This document shows positions 26,184 to 37,791 of a stretch of 64,000 nucleotides of DNA, in pieces. The notes below the pieces were generated by a model. That model made no database searches, had not been told where the DNA came from, and saw nothing but the letters and a program-made list of their open reading frames with translations. This DNA is from Sarcocystis neurona (taxonomy: Eukaryota > Apicomplexa > Conoidasida > Eucoccidiorida > Sarcocystidae), in NCBI GenBank assembly GCA_000727475.1, contig KL647288.1, positions 10,488,903-10,552,902 of the forward strand. The letters are read 5' to 3'. Positions within the stretch are counted from its first letter, which is position 1. Each line of letters starts with the position of its first letter. A program made the position numbers and the translations under genes.

Positions 26184-28682
26184 CTATTCATTCGCGTCGT
26201 CCTCGTACATTTCCAACTCGTCTTTTTGTTTGCTCTTTGCCTTCTTCTTTTTCTTCGACTTTCTTCCGTGATGTTCGTCTTCTGCAGCAACGGAGAAAGC
26301 GGCCGCCTCCTCCTCGGCACCGGCCGTCCCTCCGGATGCGGCAGCGCCGCCCGCCGCCGGTGCGAGTGTCGAAGTCGCGGCTCCTATCACTCGAATTTGA
26401 TGCCACGTCGGGAAAGACGACTCCTTCTCCCAACTGCTTTGTTTCTGAAGAAAAGCAGGTAGAGCCTCACACGCGCAGTGCACCGCAGTCCTCAGTGCGG
26501 AGTTCCCGGACGCCAGTCACCACCCTCTACAAAAGCAGTGGCGCAAGCGCACGTGTGTGATTCGAGAGGTAGACATCCGCACACACGCATCCATGCACAC
26601 TTGCCTTGTCGCAACAGAACTAAGCTATACCTCAGAGACCTAGAGAAAATGGACCGGCCACCGCGTGCATATGTCTGTGTGGAGTGCCATCAATAAGAGC
26701 ATCTTCGCCTTCTTGACAAAAATGCCGTATGACCGCTACCCTCCGACATACGCCTCTGCAGTGCGTCGTACGCCAGTCCACGTTCTGAAGTTCTTTCCAC
26801 GCGCGCATACACACACGTCCGACGGCGACGTAGAAACAGTGGAGCACACGAGTGAGAGAAGATCTAGATGGCCACAGCAGAGGACTCCGGTAACTTCTTC
26901 AGAAGATCCTACAGGAACGCTCGGTCGTTAACCCGAGTGTTTCTATCGTTGAATACGAGAGGCCAGTGCACGAGAAGAAGCACAGACGACGAAATAATTT
27001 TGCGCGACTGACGGGCCCTTCGTCCGTTGAGCCGGCTATTGCACCACATAGAGGGAGAGACTTTATACATCACCAGAGGCCTACCTGTCCCTCACATCTG
27101 TACCCGCGTGAGCGTGCAGAGCGACGAAGCAATAGAAACAGAGAACGAGTGCCCAGCAGCAAGTTCCACGCGACACTTCTCTGCTTCCCCTTCCTTCCTC
27201 CGTGACTCTAAGCGCGACTCGTGGAAACTGTATCACCGGGAGAAAAAGGTCTTTGAGGCGGGGCAGGCGGACACGACTTTCCTGCAGTACTAAAGGTGAG
27301 ACAACGGCTCTTGTTCTCGCGACACACAAAGCTTCCACAGAGTCACCTGTCGACGCGACGCTAAAATCCTTATCACCAGCCGTGTTCCCCGCGCAACTCA
27401 CCACCAACGCCTCACAACTGCTAACTTCGCGTACAGAGAGAAACGGCCCACAGCTAAGAGAAACACGCTGCGCAGTCACCTCTGACGCTTCACCGAGTTG
27501 CTGAGGAACTTGTGGCGCAGCACACGTGACGCTCTTTTGACGAGATTCCCACGTTCACACCTGCTGCTTATTCATTACGTCCACAAACGAGACGGCGCTC
27601 GTAGAGAAAACGTCTCTCCTCACTCACCCGTCGAAGAGAGTGTGAACACAGAGATACACTCAAACACACCGCAGACAGGTGTATCCTGCTTTCGTCTTCT
27701 GCGACCCTGCATGCACACGAATGTTTTAGAAAATCCTAAAGCTGTGCTCGACGCGTGGCTCAACGAAGAATCATCGGGCGTGGACACCGACAAGCTGTCA
27801 CGTACAAAAGCTTCGTGCACGTCTGCAAGAAAATACGTACGGAGCTGTCCCCCCTCACACCGCACTCCTCCAGGATAGAGAGCGACACACGTGAATCGCG
27901 GACAATCCTGCTTCGCAGAGTCCCCTCGTTTAGACCTCTTCGTGGATGCCTGCCATCCTCACAGACGTTAGTCCACCAGTGCCGATGTCAACCTGTACTT
28001 CTCTATACATGTACGTGCATACAAAGAAAACTTCCCTTCACCGGATCCCAGTCATAGCATCCCTGTGCGACGTGTATGTATGGATGCTGGCCAACAAGAA
28101 GTGCAGACAGTCACGAGCTTCGGTGATAGGCGTCTACGAGGGCACATGTTCCGTTTTTGCGAGGAGCACACAATCCCTTTTTTGTCAAAGACCACCAGCG
28201 ACACGTTCTTCTACCAATCGCACAAGACTACGCAGGGACAGATACAGCAGCACCTCTCCTGATAAGCTCTTGGACCACTGGAAAACGGGGTTCACGAGTG
28301 CTACTGCAGCCCTCTGTTGAATCCCCGCTGTCTTGTGTCTGCACCAGCGCAAGCGTGCAACGACGCCTAAATACGCGGCAGGCGTATCGACGTCCTTCGC
28401 ACGAACGCACCGCGACTGGAACTCTTCTGCTATCCCTCCTGCCCTTCTCCTGCGGCGTCTCGCGGGCCAACGAACGTCGCCCCTTGAGGCGACTACCTCC
28501 GATTCTGAGTTACCCTCCCTATATACATATACATATATAAATATAGTTTACATATGCGTATATATATATATATATATATGTACTTGTGGAGAGAAATACA
28601 CATGTGATTATACGCACGTCTACACACGTACATACACCCATACGCAGACTGTTTCGCACGACAGGATACTGAGTCACCCTCC

Positions 28683-28719
<37 letters not shown>

Positions 28720-31700
28720 ATTTGCATACCTGTGTACATAGAGAGATATAGATAGGCGTAAATATACGCTCACTTACACGTGTACACTTATGTGCACGTG
28801 GACTGACGCATCAGATATGTATGTGTGTGGACGTTTACATGTCACTTGCACAGAAGAGGTTGTGCGCCGGCGTTTGTGAAACACTACCGTGCCGCGCGAA
28901 GCACACTACTTATACACCGGCCTTCAAGGCGCCCAGAAGCATGAGCGTCCACGTACGAAAGAGGAAAAAAGAGGAAAAGAAACCGCACGTATATATCTGA
29001 ATATAGAAAACTGGAATACACAGAGGTGAAGAAAGGGACGTCACGCCGACTCCCCTTTGCGCTGATGCAGGGAAAACAGGCTGCGAGAGAGGAAGAAGAC
29101 TCACGTGACTGGGCGCGTCTGCGCCTGCGCTGCCATCGTCCTCGGCTGCTGTTGCTCCATCCAACGGGGTCTGCAGTTCTGCGGCAGCGCCTGCAGCCGC
29201 CGCCGTCGGAGAAGCTGCTGTAACGCTGATGGTGCCGATGAAGCGGTTGGGAGAGAGCAACTGCAAATGCTGAGGAGAGCGCCCCACGTAGAGCTCGTCG
29301 CCTAACGGAGCAAAATACGAGGCTGCGAGCGCTCGCCCCTTTTGCTTTAAGCTCTGACTCACTCCCCGCCTTCCCTTCTCGGGTGACTCAGCGGAAAAGG
29401 CAGTTGTTGCTGCCCTCGAGGAAGGGGCGGCCGCAGCGTCTCCTTTATCAACGTGGAAGGTAAGAGAAGCACCTGCTGCCAGGTCGCTGCGCGCAGCCTC
29501 GCCAGCTGCCTCGAAAGCGCGGAAGAAGCCGCGAAGAATGTCTTTGCACACAGAACACCCCACATGCGAGCACACACGCCCCCCAGATGTACTCACGCTT
29601 TCCTCTCTTCCGTCGTCTCTTCGCGTCTGTAGAGACACGAGCTGACAGCTACACCTGTATTCGTAGTTGCTCACACATGCATATGTCCCGTCTCTACACC
29701 TCTACGCATAGTTCACACACAGAGGCAACAACAACACCCACCAGGATGTCGCGCCACCCCAGGGCTCAAGCCAAACGCTTCCGGGCGAGAGGGGGTTTTT
29801 CCTTTTTAAACGCAAACCGTTCAAAGAACGATGTCCCACAGTAAACCGGAGACACACCACGCGAACAAGTCCACCAGCAGAAGAATTTGCTATATACCGA
29901 TATCCACACTTATTTGCGGAAAATAAGCGTCTCTTCTGCGGGATGATGTTCGAGTGCTGCTGCGTCGCTCAGCAGCTTTCTCGAATACAAAACAGTTTCC
30001 TCCGCGGCGTCTCTGACACCCCTCAACGTCTTCGTTTCTAGCGCCACCGCTCCGTCATGACATAACGGTGTCCCCACTCGTCAGCTTCAACAAAGAGAAA
30101 AACCTCAGACTCCTGGCAGCGGCGACGCATTCTCTGCTAGCCAGTGTACCTTTCCTAAAGCTGCGTCTCCTGCTAAATCGTGAACAACGTCTCTACGCAT
30201 CCTTTTGTCTCTCTCTCTCTCCTGTTTCGCGGAACTATCTTTCGGCGGGCCGGCTGCCTTTCTTTAGCAACCGCCAGATTTCCAGCTCCCCACCAAAACC
30301 CCTTTTCCATGCCGCTGCAAATCTCTGTGTGCCTTTTGCCTCCTTCTTCCTGTCTCTCCGGATCGGGTGGAACGCACGCGTACGAAGGGTGCGAGAACAG
30401 CAACGCTTCGCCACTTCACCGTGTATTACACACAGACCGAATAAATTCCGTTCAGACAGGTAAAACAGCCGCCGAATGCGAAGAGAAGGAGAACGCCAGA
30501 AATCCACAGACAAAGCTGGACACTCAACTGCACGGACGAAAAGAATCCTCCTCCGCGAGGTCATCGGCTGTCACTGCGTCTCCCCGGATAAGCAGTAGAA
30601 CGCAGACTTCTGCTGGTGAAAGCTGGTGCCACGGGGTTCCACTAAAATGCAAGCGACGGACACTCAGACGAAGATACAGGGAGATGGCAGTACGGACACA
30701 CATACGTGTACACGTCATGCCCCAGTTACACATAAACACGGAGCAACGAACAACTAGACTTCGTTGTAGCACTGCCCACTCGCTCAACGACAGTGTCTTG
30801 CACGCGTCGTGTCCAAGACGTGAAGACCGGCGCTGCACGTGGTGAGACGGTTTTACTTGGGACGCAGACGCGTGTACATTAAAGTAAAGCCACACGCGCT
30901 TACGGGTGTATACTAGTAAAAATCTCTTCCTTCTCTGCGTACCTTCGAGGAGGAAAGAAAGTCCTCTGTCGTACATGGCAGCTGTTAAGAATTTCAACTT
31001 GTTCTTGGATCTCACTGAGAGTACTCAGTTGACGTTAGCGCTCGCGTACTTTTTTTTGACAGACACGTCGCTCATCAATCAAGAGCGCTCTGTGTTCTGC
31101 GTATCTCTCCCCCGTTGATATCTCCCCGTCGTCTGCTTGTCTATCTTTCTATGTAGCTATCAACTACCTACGTCTTTGCCTGTCCACCCATTCGCGTCGA
31201 ACGGCCTCCTGCGTCGCGTAGCGTCGCACCCATAGCAGTCGAACTTCGAATACGACCACAGATTTCTCTCCCACCTCCCATTCACTTTTCTCTAGCTTCG
31301 GTTTCTCCTTCTGTATCCACCGGCTTACTCAAGACGTGCGGTGCGTAAGCGCACAGGCACGCCTATACACGGGAGTGATACCGTGTTCCCGCAGACAAGA
31401 CGATAGTTATAATGAGTACAAGTATATAGTACATCTGTATGTCCGCATCCACACCTATGTATACACATGTATATGTACTGTAAATAGACACAGGAGTAAA
31501 ACGGTTATGGCAGAGGGATGCTACAAAGAAGGTGCTACGGAGTAGGGAACGGGTGTAGAGAGTACTCTCTTGTAGAGAGTACCTATACAAAGTGACATAT
31601 ACATATACGTATAGGCGTCGCCAGTGTACATATCTCGACACCCACACAGCGCAGTATTGCGGTGTAGCCACCCAGCAGCTACGAAGTAGGACGAAGTGGC

Positions 31701-32925
31701 ACTTATGATGGGGTGCTAGAAACTCCTTCTTGGGTCAACCAAATTGCTGGGAAAGGTAGAGCACGAGACAGCTGACAAATCGAGTAGCCGGGAGTCGCGA
31801 CTCGTCTTACGACGACGTAGTTGAGAAGACACGTGAATTTTGCTGAGTCATTAGAAGCAGATGTCATCAAGTGTGTGGTCGACGGAAGTGTGGAATGACC
31901 TCTCAACGAAGCAGCGACTCACTGCCGCGCTGGGCGTCGAAGAACGCTTGTCCTTCCATCCCCTTTCATAATCCCCCCATGGCTCCCTCGTGTAAACTGA
32001 GGAACGATGGAACTACGATGCCTCTGCTAGGTACCACGTCTGGAGGTGGATGTGATGCCACCGCCGTGGCGAAAATGGCACAAGATTTGGTAGTTCTCTT
32101 TCGAGAATGACGCTGGTACGACGACCTACAGCGTGTGATGCTACCTGCGTATCCGTGATGTGGCGACATATACTCATCCTGTGCACCAAACAGGATGGCC
32201 CCAACAGACCTGCTGTAATAGCCTGCTTTGGCGTAGCCTATTCATACACCAGTAGACAGAGAGAGTCACATACTACGCGTACCACTTTCTGAGTAGACGG
32301 TGAAATGCGACGCCCCTTGCTGCTGTAGACGTTCGACAAGGAAATTCGCCATATCGACGCGTGTATCGTATAAAGCTATTCTGTAGGTCGTACCTGCTGG
32401 AGCGTCATCAACGCATCCGTCAAGAGAGAGGCGCAGCAGCTTGAAGGACGGCGACAAATCGTAGGCCGGGATATCCGCAGCAGCGTCACCTCCCCACTCA
32501 AATGTGAAGCCCTTACAGCGGAACTCGTGTAACTGCTGTTTCACTTTTCGGCTGCCGCGTCGACGACCGCTGCCAAGACCAACCGAAGGTCGTCCGTGGC
32601 CCCAACACGACGCCGCGGGAGCGTCTACAGCAGCATCTTTCTTCCTTTCTGCACCTGCTGACGTGGCCCCACGCGTGCTGCTAGCTTTGCGCCGGCTGCT
32701 GCCGCGCGACTTCACGGACGGAGCAGCCGCAGCAAAAACTTCATCTGCATCACTCGTGTACCCTTTGAAAGGCGACGCCCGATCTGTCGCTGCTGACTGC
32801 GAAGCAGGAAAAGCAACAGTAAAGCAGCTTCGATCGCAGGACTCTTCCTGTCGTTCTAACGTTTCATCCACCCAGTCAGACTCCTCGCCTCCCGCCGAAT
32901 TCGAGGACTCGTGTTCAGACAACAT
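26184..32925 (-). CDS. Large multi-exon gene of unknown function (partly reconstructed)
   Basis: I do not recognise this protein. Exon 1 (32925-32283) starts MLSEHESSNSAGGEESDWVD, has an acidic N-terminus, an Arg/Ser/Ala-rich middle and an ordered end that includes LRLSLDGCVDD and VDMANFLVERLQQQGASHFT. Exon 2 (31014-30943; NKLKFLTAAMYDRGLSFLLE) and exon 3 (29541-29105; ILRGFFRAFEAAGEAARSDL, later LGDELYVGRSPQHLQLLSPN) join in phase through split codons. Farther on, 27822-27628 (DVHEAFVRDSLSVSTPDDSS; acceptor TTTTCTTGCAG, donor GTGAGT) joins in phase to 27453-27402 (VGRFSLYAKLAVVRRW). A last exon, 26444-26184, follows TTTTCTTCAG, begins KQSSWEKESSFPTWHQIRVI and ends in a Lys-rich then acidic tail (KSKKKKKAKSKQ, then DELEMYEDDANE). 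Exons between 29105 and 27822 and between 27402 and 26444 remain unplaced, so it could be two genes. The charged termini suggest a nuclear protein, by inference only. Confidence 0.5.
28500..28760. repeat. Dense (TA)n / alternating purine-pyrimidine cluster
   Basis: TA runs at about 28559-28579 and 28684-28719 are separated by ACACGT/GTACAT sequence. The cluster lies within the proposed large unknown gene, apparently in an intron between 29105 and 27822. Confidence 0.9.
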
Positions 32926-33011
32926 TATTCACCACGCGCAAGTGTATACACGTACCGGCAAGTAGCTGCTACGGAGGGGTGCTCACCAGCTAACGCTTGC
33001 CCTGGGGAGGC

Positions 33012-33032
33012 ATATATATATATACATATATG
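33012..33032. repeat. (TA)n microsatellite upstream of the unknown 26-33 kb gene
   Basis: A TATATA tract broken by one C, about 90 bases upstream of the proposed start codon at 32925, so probably in its 5' flank or UTR. Confidence 0.8.
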
Positions 33033-34047
33033 TGCGCGTGGTCATAATATGATTTTTGTGAGTTCCGCTCGTCCACAGAGGTCAAATCATCGGAGTAGAG
33101 TGCCGTGTACGGTCCAGTGCCCTACACGCGTACATACAAAAGTGGTGATGTTTACATCGTTCACACAGGACATGTTTCCTTTGGACTGGGGAAGATAGAG
33201 CTTGGACCCCTACGCGCAGCAGCGACATGCACGGAAATATGTGTCTCTACCATGCTTCGCCCCGTCGCACTGCGCCTGCCCTTAGGCTGAAACAGAGAGC
33301 ATCAGCTTCGCGAACTAAGTGAATGCGTCCCCTATATGAGTGGCGAGGCATGTCTGCAAAGCCGAAGCTCGGGTAAGAGGCCCTCAGTGCCGCTGGTGTT
33401 TCAAGCACGTGCTGCTGTTCCTGTGTGATTCAGTCAAAAGTGAAGTCAGACAGGACAAAAGCTCGTGACTCAGCGTATGGCTGCTGTGGAACCGGAAGAC
33501 AAAACAACGCATTTCGTCAGGAACGACCAAGCAGCCGTGTAACGTGGAATATGGCGGAAGGAAACCTCCACCGCAAACCGTCTCACGTCCTGGCCAGGAA
33601 CAAAAATATTGACGCAGAGAAGTGTGACGAGATACGACGTATGTGCCAAAATACTTGCAGACTCATTGCCAAGTAGAACTCATGCGTCTGGCGGTTGCGT
33701 TACATGGAATTTCGTGGGGTCAGCTGGCGAAACGTTACATCTCGCCCATTATATATATACGTCTGTCCATCTATACTTGATGCATACGTCGCAATATGGT
33801 TGCCTACATGCGTGAACGTTCTGGTGTGAAGACCCCGGTGTCTACCTGCTGTTACTTAAATGCCGTAGAGACGCCTTCAAACGAACGCGGCACTTCTCTG
33901 TAAATGCACATACGTACGGCTAAATATACATGTATATACAGATATAGTGTACACATGTATGCATTCATTCATAAATATTCCTGCCGTGACCAGAGCTAGC
34001 AGCTGCGTACACGCGTGCGTCCAAAAGGTAGCTCTATACGCGAGAGC

Positions 34048-34437
34048 ATGCATCACTCTCCCTCTGGGTCTGATAGAGTGGGAATTGCACACGCACAACG
34101 TGGATGCCTTCCTGTTGAGAATCGAAAGTGCGCAGAGAACTCGAAGCGCAAGGGGTTCTGGCACTACACCAAGAAAGCGAACAACGGTACCAGAAAGCAC
34201 GAAACCTCAGCAGCACGGAAAAGCACGTGCCTTCTGAAGGAAAAACGGGGTGCTGGAAAGCCTGCACCTCACTTCATACAGGAGAACGGGTACAACGTGT
34301 CAAAGAACAACGCCCCTGCAGAGGAAAGAGCTGATAAGACTCTGAAAAGCATGAGAACCAAACGTGCAGGTAAAATGATCTTTTTGCAGCAGAAGAGTGT
34401 TTGCGTAGTGGGACACGATGAAGAATTGTGGAAGTAG
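34048..34437 (+). CDS. Small basic hypothetical ORF (129 aa), doubtful
   Basis: A plus-strand frame begins MHHSPSGSDRVG and stays open for 129 codons. It is rich in Lys/Arg/Asn (KRKGFWHYTKKANNGTRKHE, then KSMRTKRAGKMIFLQQ) and ends HDEELWK and a stop. No domain is recognised. A GTAAAA donor-like site at about 34371 could instead end an exon there. The composition is compatible with a small nuclear or ribosome-associated protein, but it may be a chance frame. The surrounding 33.0-35.7 kb otherwise shows no convincing gene. Confidence 0.25.
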   Translation: MHHSPSGSDRVGIAHAQRGCLPVENRKCAENSKRKGFWHYTKKANNGTRKHETSAARKSTCLLKEKRGAGKPAPHFIQENGYNVSKNNAPAEERADKTLKSMRTKRAGKMIFLQQKSVCVVGHDEELWK

Positions 34438-35753
34438 GATTGTAAAAGATTCCCCCTGGAGCTGTGCTTTAGTGCAAACGTACAACAGCTATCACGTATA
34501 CAGGAAGTCAACACAAGGGGTCGATACGAGTACAAGAATCAGCCAAGCGACGACGCGCGAGCTTCTTCCACTCGCAAGCGGCACGAGCTGTGGGTGAAGC
34601 CCTAGCGTCACCGAGTCCTGTATTTGAAGGGGAACAAGCTGCAATCAGCCACGCAGAAAGGGCAGAAATACAGTCGCAACGCACGTATTACTAATAATAA
34701 CAAGAGGGGCAGATAGAAGCTGCTGGAAAGTTGTCTTTTGCTGTGCTCCGCACACGGAACATCGCGATGCATGCGCGAACGGCCAGCGTGAAACTGCATG
34801 CTTACGTAGGTATTTCCATGTGGCCTTAGCGACAGAGAAATCACACTATACCGTGCTGCGTTGGTACTCCCTATCGTCGATATTCGTAAAGGTGGAGGGA
34901 AAAACGTGGTACTGGAGAGGTGGATGCGTGTAGTGTATCACTGGGGACGCCCCTCACACGACAGTGACGCATAGGTAAATACAGTCGCTTTGCCGGGTCA
35001 CCACGCCAATATCGCATCGGCGAAAAAAAACGCAAAATCACTAATCCCTCTGCGTGGCTGTGTAATCCGGTACTCTCGTTTGTGGGGGCGGTTTACATAA
35101 AAGTGCACCTGTCTGAATCTCCTCTACCTTCATGATGGAGTCAAGGGGTGGCTGTGCTTCCCCATGAAAAAGTCGCGAGTTGGACGATGCGGAGCAGCAC
35201 TGTGGTTCCCAAATCTGGAAGCGGACGCTGAGCAGAAGCATTGTGCTGAGGCTGGCGAGCGACAAAAACTCCGTCGGGCATTCGACTGGTGCACACGAAA
35301 CTGTAATTCGTTGTAGAGGAAGGGTGACCAGGTGTCAAAATGCTATGGACGGTAAAAAGGTTTTTGGGCGAGCGTATGCAAAGTTGCAGTCAGCAGCGCC
35401 CTCCCGGTCCTCTCCTCAGGTCAAGTGGTGCAATAGAAGGTTTTTTTTGTTCCCTTTGAATTCAACGCCTTTCGTAGCGACGATTTGCGTAGTATGACCC
35501 TGACAATCCTCAAGGTGTCACAGTTGCGTAACTAGTATATCTCTTCCAGGTAGCCTCTCCTAGGTTGTGACTCTCGTGCGGCGCTTTCTTGCCGATTCCT
35601 TTTTCTACTGCCCCTGACTCCCGACGTATCTTGTACGTGGGTAATTTGGTGCAAATGTAGAACGGCGTCCGCGCCACCAAGACACGCAAGAACGACAAAA
35701 GTGAGCCAGTCGGTCCGGTTTCGGTTTGGTCTCGATTCTGCATCGCGAGGACT

Positions 35754-35900
35754 ATGTTTGGGCGCTACGTGAAAGTTTCCTCTATCCTCCTTTCGTGCTA
35801 CTTCCTGATTGTAGTAGACTTTGAGGACTATGTTTGGGCGCTACGTGAAAGTTTTCTCTATCCTCCTTCCGTGCTACTTCCTCATTGTAGTAGTCTTTGA
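35754..35900 (+). CDS. Upstream ORF created by the duplicated start region
   Basis: The first copy of the 76-bp duplication carries its own ATG at 35754 in the same context as the gene's ATG at 35830. It reads MFGRYVKVSSILLSCYFLI and then, because 76 is not a multiple of three, crosses the second copy in another frame and stops at 35898-35900 after 48 codons. It overlaps the true start and cannot enter the main frame. If the transcript includes it, it could reduce translation of the main ORF. Alternatively, transcription starts between the two ATGs. Confidence 0.5.
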   Translation: MFGRYVKVSSILLSCYFLIVVDFEDYVWALRESFLYPPSVLLPHCSSL

Positions 35901-35905
35901 AGGCT
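35754..35905. repeat. Direct tandem duplication, 76-bp period, over a start codon and signal sequence
   Basis: The block from GAGGACTATGTTTGGGCGCT to GTAGTAG-CTTTGA occurs twice, offset by exactly 76 bases (ATGs at 35754 and 35830), with about four to five mismatches. Near-identity indicates a recent duplication. Confidence 0.93.
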
Positions 35906-36741
35906 ACGAAGGAGCTGCTGTTCGAGTGTGCAGCTGTATCGCAAGAGAACATGTGAATGATTACGTGTGTCGTGTGGGTAGGTATCCCCTACCGTGTAAG
36001 CGATACCCTACAGTGATCACCACGTCTTCCCCATATTTACATGCCTATGGATCATGTCGCTATGCCGGCACTGTTGGTAGCCCCGCGTGTGCGGCTCAGA
36101 CAGGTCTCGGCAGCCCGAAGCGCGGCTGTTGTATGAGAAATCGGGTGTTAGTCTCCAGCCCTCCGAATCCAGCTTTTCTCACAGCGTCTCCAGCTTATGT
36201 ATCTGAAGCGAGTCTTGCAGGCGAGTGGGAGCTGCGGTTCTATCCAGACGGTCCATGGGAAGAGATGAGCGCCTTGGTTGCCGGCTCCAGGGAGACCTCG
36301 GCGGATGAAGTAAGCGTTTTCCTCGTTGCATTAAAAGAACTTTGTAGAAGTCCGGCACGGCCTTCGTTATCCGTGAATACGGTACGTTCCCCATTTGCGC
36401 CTCTTTCCCACCCGTCAATTCAACTGAAGCTTCAGCCGGATCGCTTGGGGATACCGAAGTATACGCGTTTTCCGCCAGTGGTGTGGCAATTGAAGCAACG
36501 ACCTTATTCTGCATTGTACGTCGAATTAGAAATGGCTTTTCTGCCCGACAATCCCCAGTTCATGCTCGTTTTCGAGGCGCCAGTGTCACCGGGGAAGCAC
36601 TTTCCACAAGCCACCTACGTGCAGGAAGGCACAGTGTCTTTTGCGATCGCGCCTTTCCTACCATGGCAAAAAAGAAAAATTGGGAAATTCACTCTGACCC
36701 CCAAAACGCTGCGTACCGTCGTAGATCCCGTGCTACTTTGA
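35830..36741 (+). CDS. Predicted secreted or apicoplast-targeted protein, single exon (303 aa)
   Basis: The frame opens at ATG 35830 (MFGRYVKVFSILLPCYFLIV) with a hydrophobic signal sequence over about residues 4-24. A Cys/Arg-rich segment follows, which could be a transit peptide. The conserved-looking part starts near residue 128 (LAGEWELRFYPDGPWEEM) and continues through PPVVWQLKQRPYSALYVELE and PQFMLVFEAPVSPG to a basic end (PWQKRKIGKFTLTPKTLR). The 'GEWELRFY' start and beta-rich character recall plastid lipid-associated (fibrillin) or lipocalin-like domains, so an apicoplast protein is possible, but this is inference without a diagnostic motif. The ATG at 35830 is preferred because the one at 35754 is out of frame. 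No intron is needed. The 36.8 kb downstream flank has no linked gene. Confidence 0.65.
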   Translation: MFGRYVKVFSILLPCYFLIVVVFEGYEGAAVRVCSCIAREHVNDYVCRVGRYPLPCKRYPTVITTSSPYLHAYGSCRYAGTVGSPACAAQTGLGSPKRGCCMRNRVLVSSPPNPAFLTASPAYVSEASLAGEWELRFYPDGPWEEMSALVAGSRETSADEVSVFLVALKELCRSPARPSLSVNTVRSPFAPLSHPSIQLKLQPDRLGIPKYTRFPPVVWQLKQRPYSALYVELEMAFLPDNPQFMLVFEAPVSPGKHFPQATYVQEGTVSFAIAPFLPWQKRKIGKFTLTPKTLRTVVDPVLL

Positions 36742-37767
36742 CCGCAAACAAGGGACAGTAGCAGCATTCAAAAAGATCAATGGAGCAGATCCAGATCGTC
36801 ACCAACACGCCCCCAACACCTGGCGGCGGACCGGAACTCGACAGACAGTTCGGGAAACGTTGTTCGACTCTAGCAAGTCGCTTCGGTACGAGACGCTTTT
36901 TTGCACCCTGGTAAATTGACGATGTTTTCACGAGAAGAGCTGATTTACTGTTTACCCTTGAATATCTCGTCGGCTTTTGCAGTGAATCTCCCCAGAAAGG
37001 ACTGAGTTGAACAGACTAGTGGGGTTCACAAACCGGGCCGCCTGGTGTGCTAACGTGCGTTCCAACTCATTCTGCTAGAATCAAATATGCCACCGCCACA
37101 TACGCGCTAACGCGGTCCTGAATCTACTTTTACACAAGGGCAGTTGTCGGAAGGTGACGAATCTTCTGTCGTCGCAGCAACCGTGTGGCCGCCGAAACGT
37201 TGTTGTCCCCCTTCTTCCTGGTGTGCTCTTCTGTAAGGTTCAGCATACACTTCAGCGTTGAGGTCTTCCCAAAAAGTGCGGAAAGGAGAATGGCCGCTGC
37301 TGTATTATGAAGCCCGGCTTGATTCCCTCTTCTACGCCTAAGAAATTATTAATCGCGTTTCCACGGCTTGATTCTAAACGCATGTGTTGCCGAATTCAGC
37401 ACGAATTCGCATGACAGCCCGTCGCGCCACCGCCGCTTAAGTAGTGGGAACGCTACAGTGTACATTTATCGCGAGATAATTGTGGAATTTCTAGAGCACA
37501 GAAGAGCAAGTATAATTTAGGTGTGGAACGCTCCTGCAGGAGGCCTACAATGACTATCCTCTGTACGCCCGTATGGGCACCAAGAGGAAGTGGCTGACTG
37601 CCGAGACTCTCCCTGGCGCATGTGCGTGTGGCGTGACTGTCAGTTACTGTCATAAGGTGTATATGAGGTATACAAGACAGAATTCCGGTCGGATTGACGC
37701 CGCGTACGCCTTCGCCACGGGAGCGCAACAGATAGATACTTTTTCCCGAACGATTAAGGTACAGCTA

Positions 37768-37791
37768 CCGGAAGGTCACTGTACCTTCCGG
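37768..37791. repeat. Perfect 9-bp inverted repeat (hairpin)
   Basis: CCGGAAGGT and ACCTTCCGG are separated by six bases (CACTGT). The DNA or RNA could form a stable short hairpin. No gene is clearly attached. Confidence 0.8.

Noticed and set aside
20376..28760. Possible CRISPR array or satellite from the TA clusters
   Set aside because: The units are simple dinucleotides with no repeat-spacer structure, and the genome is eukaryotic.
31871..32110. Plus-strand frame with KLRNDGTTMPLLG, resembling the start of an aldo-keto reductase
   Set aside because: Only about 13 residues resemble the family. The following TTSGGGCDATAVAKM does not fit the barrel, no later AKR motifs are seen, and the segment lies in an intron of the minus-strand unknown gene.
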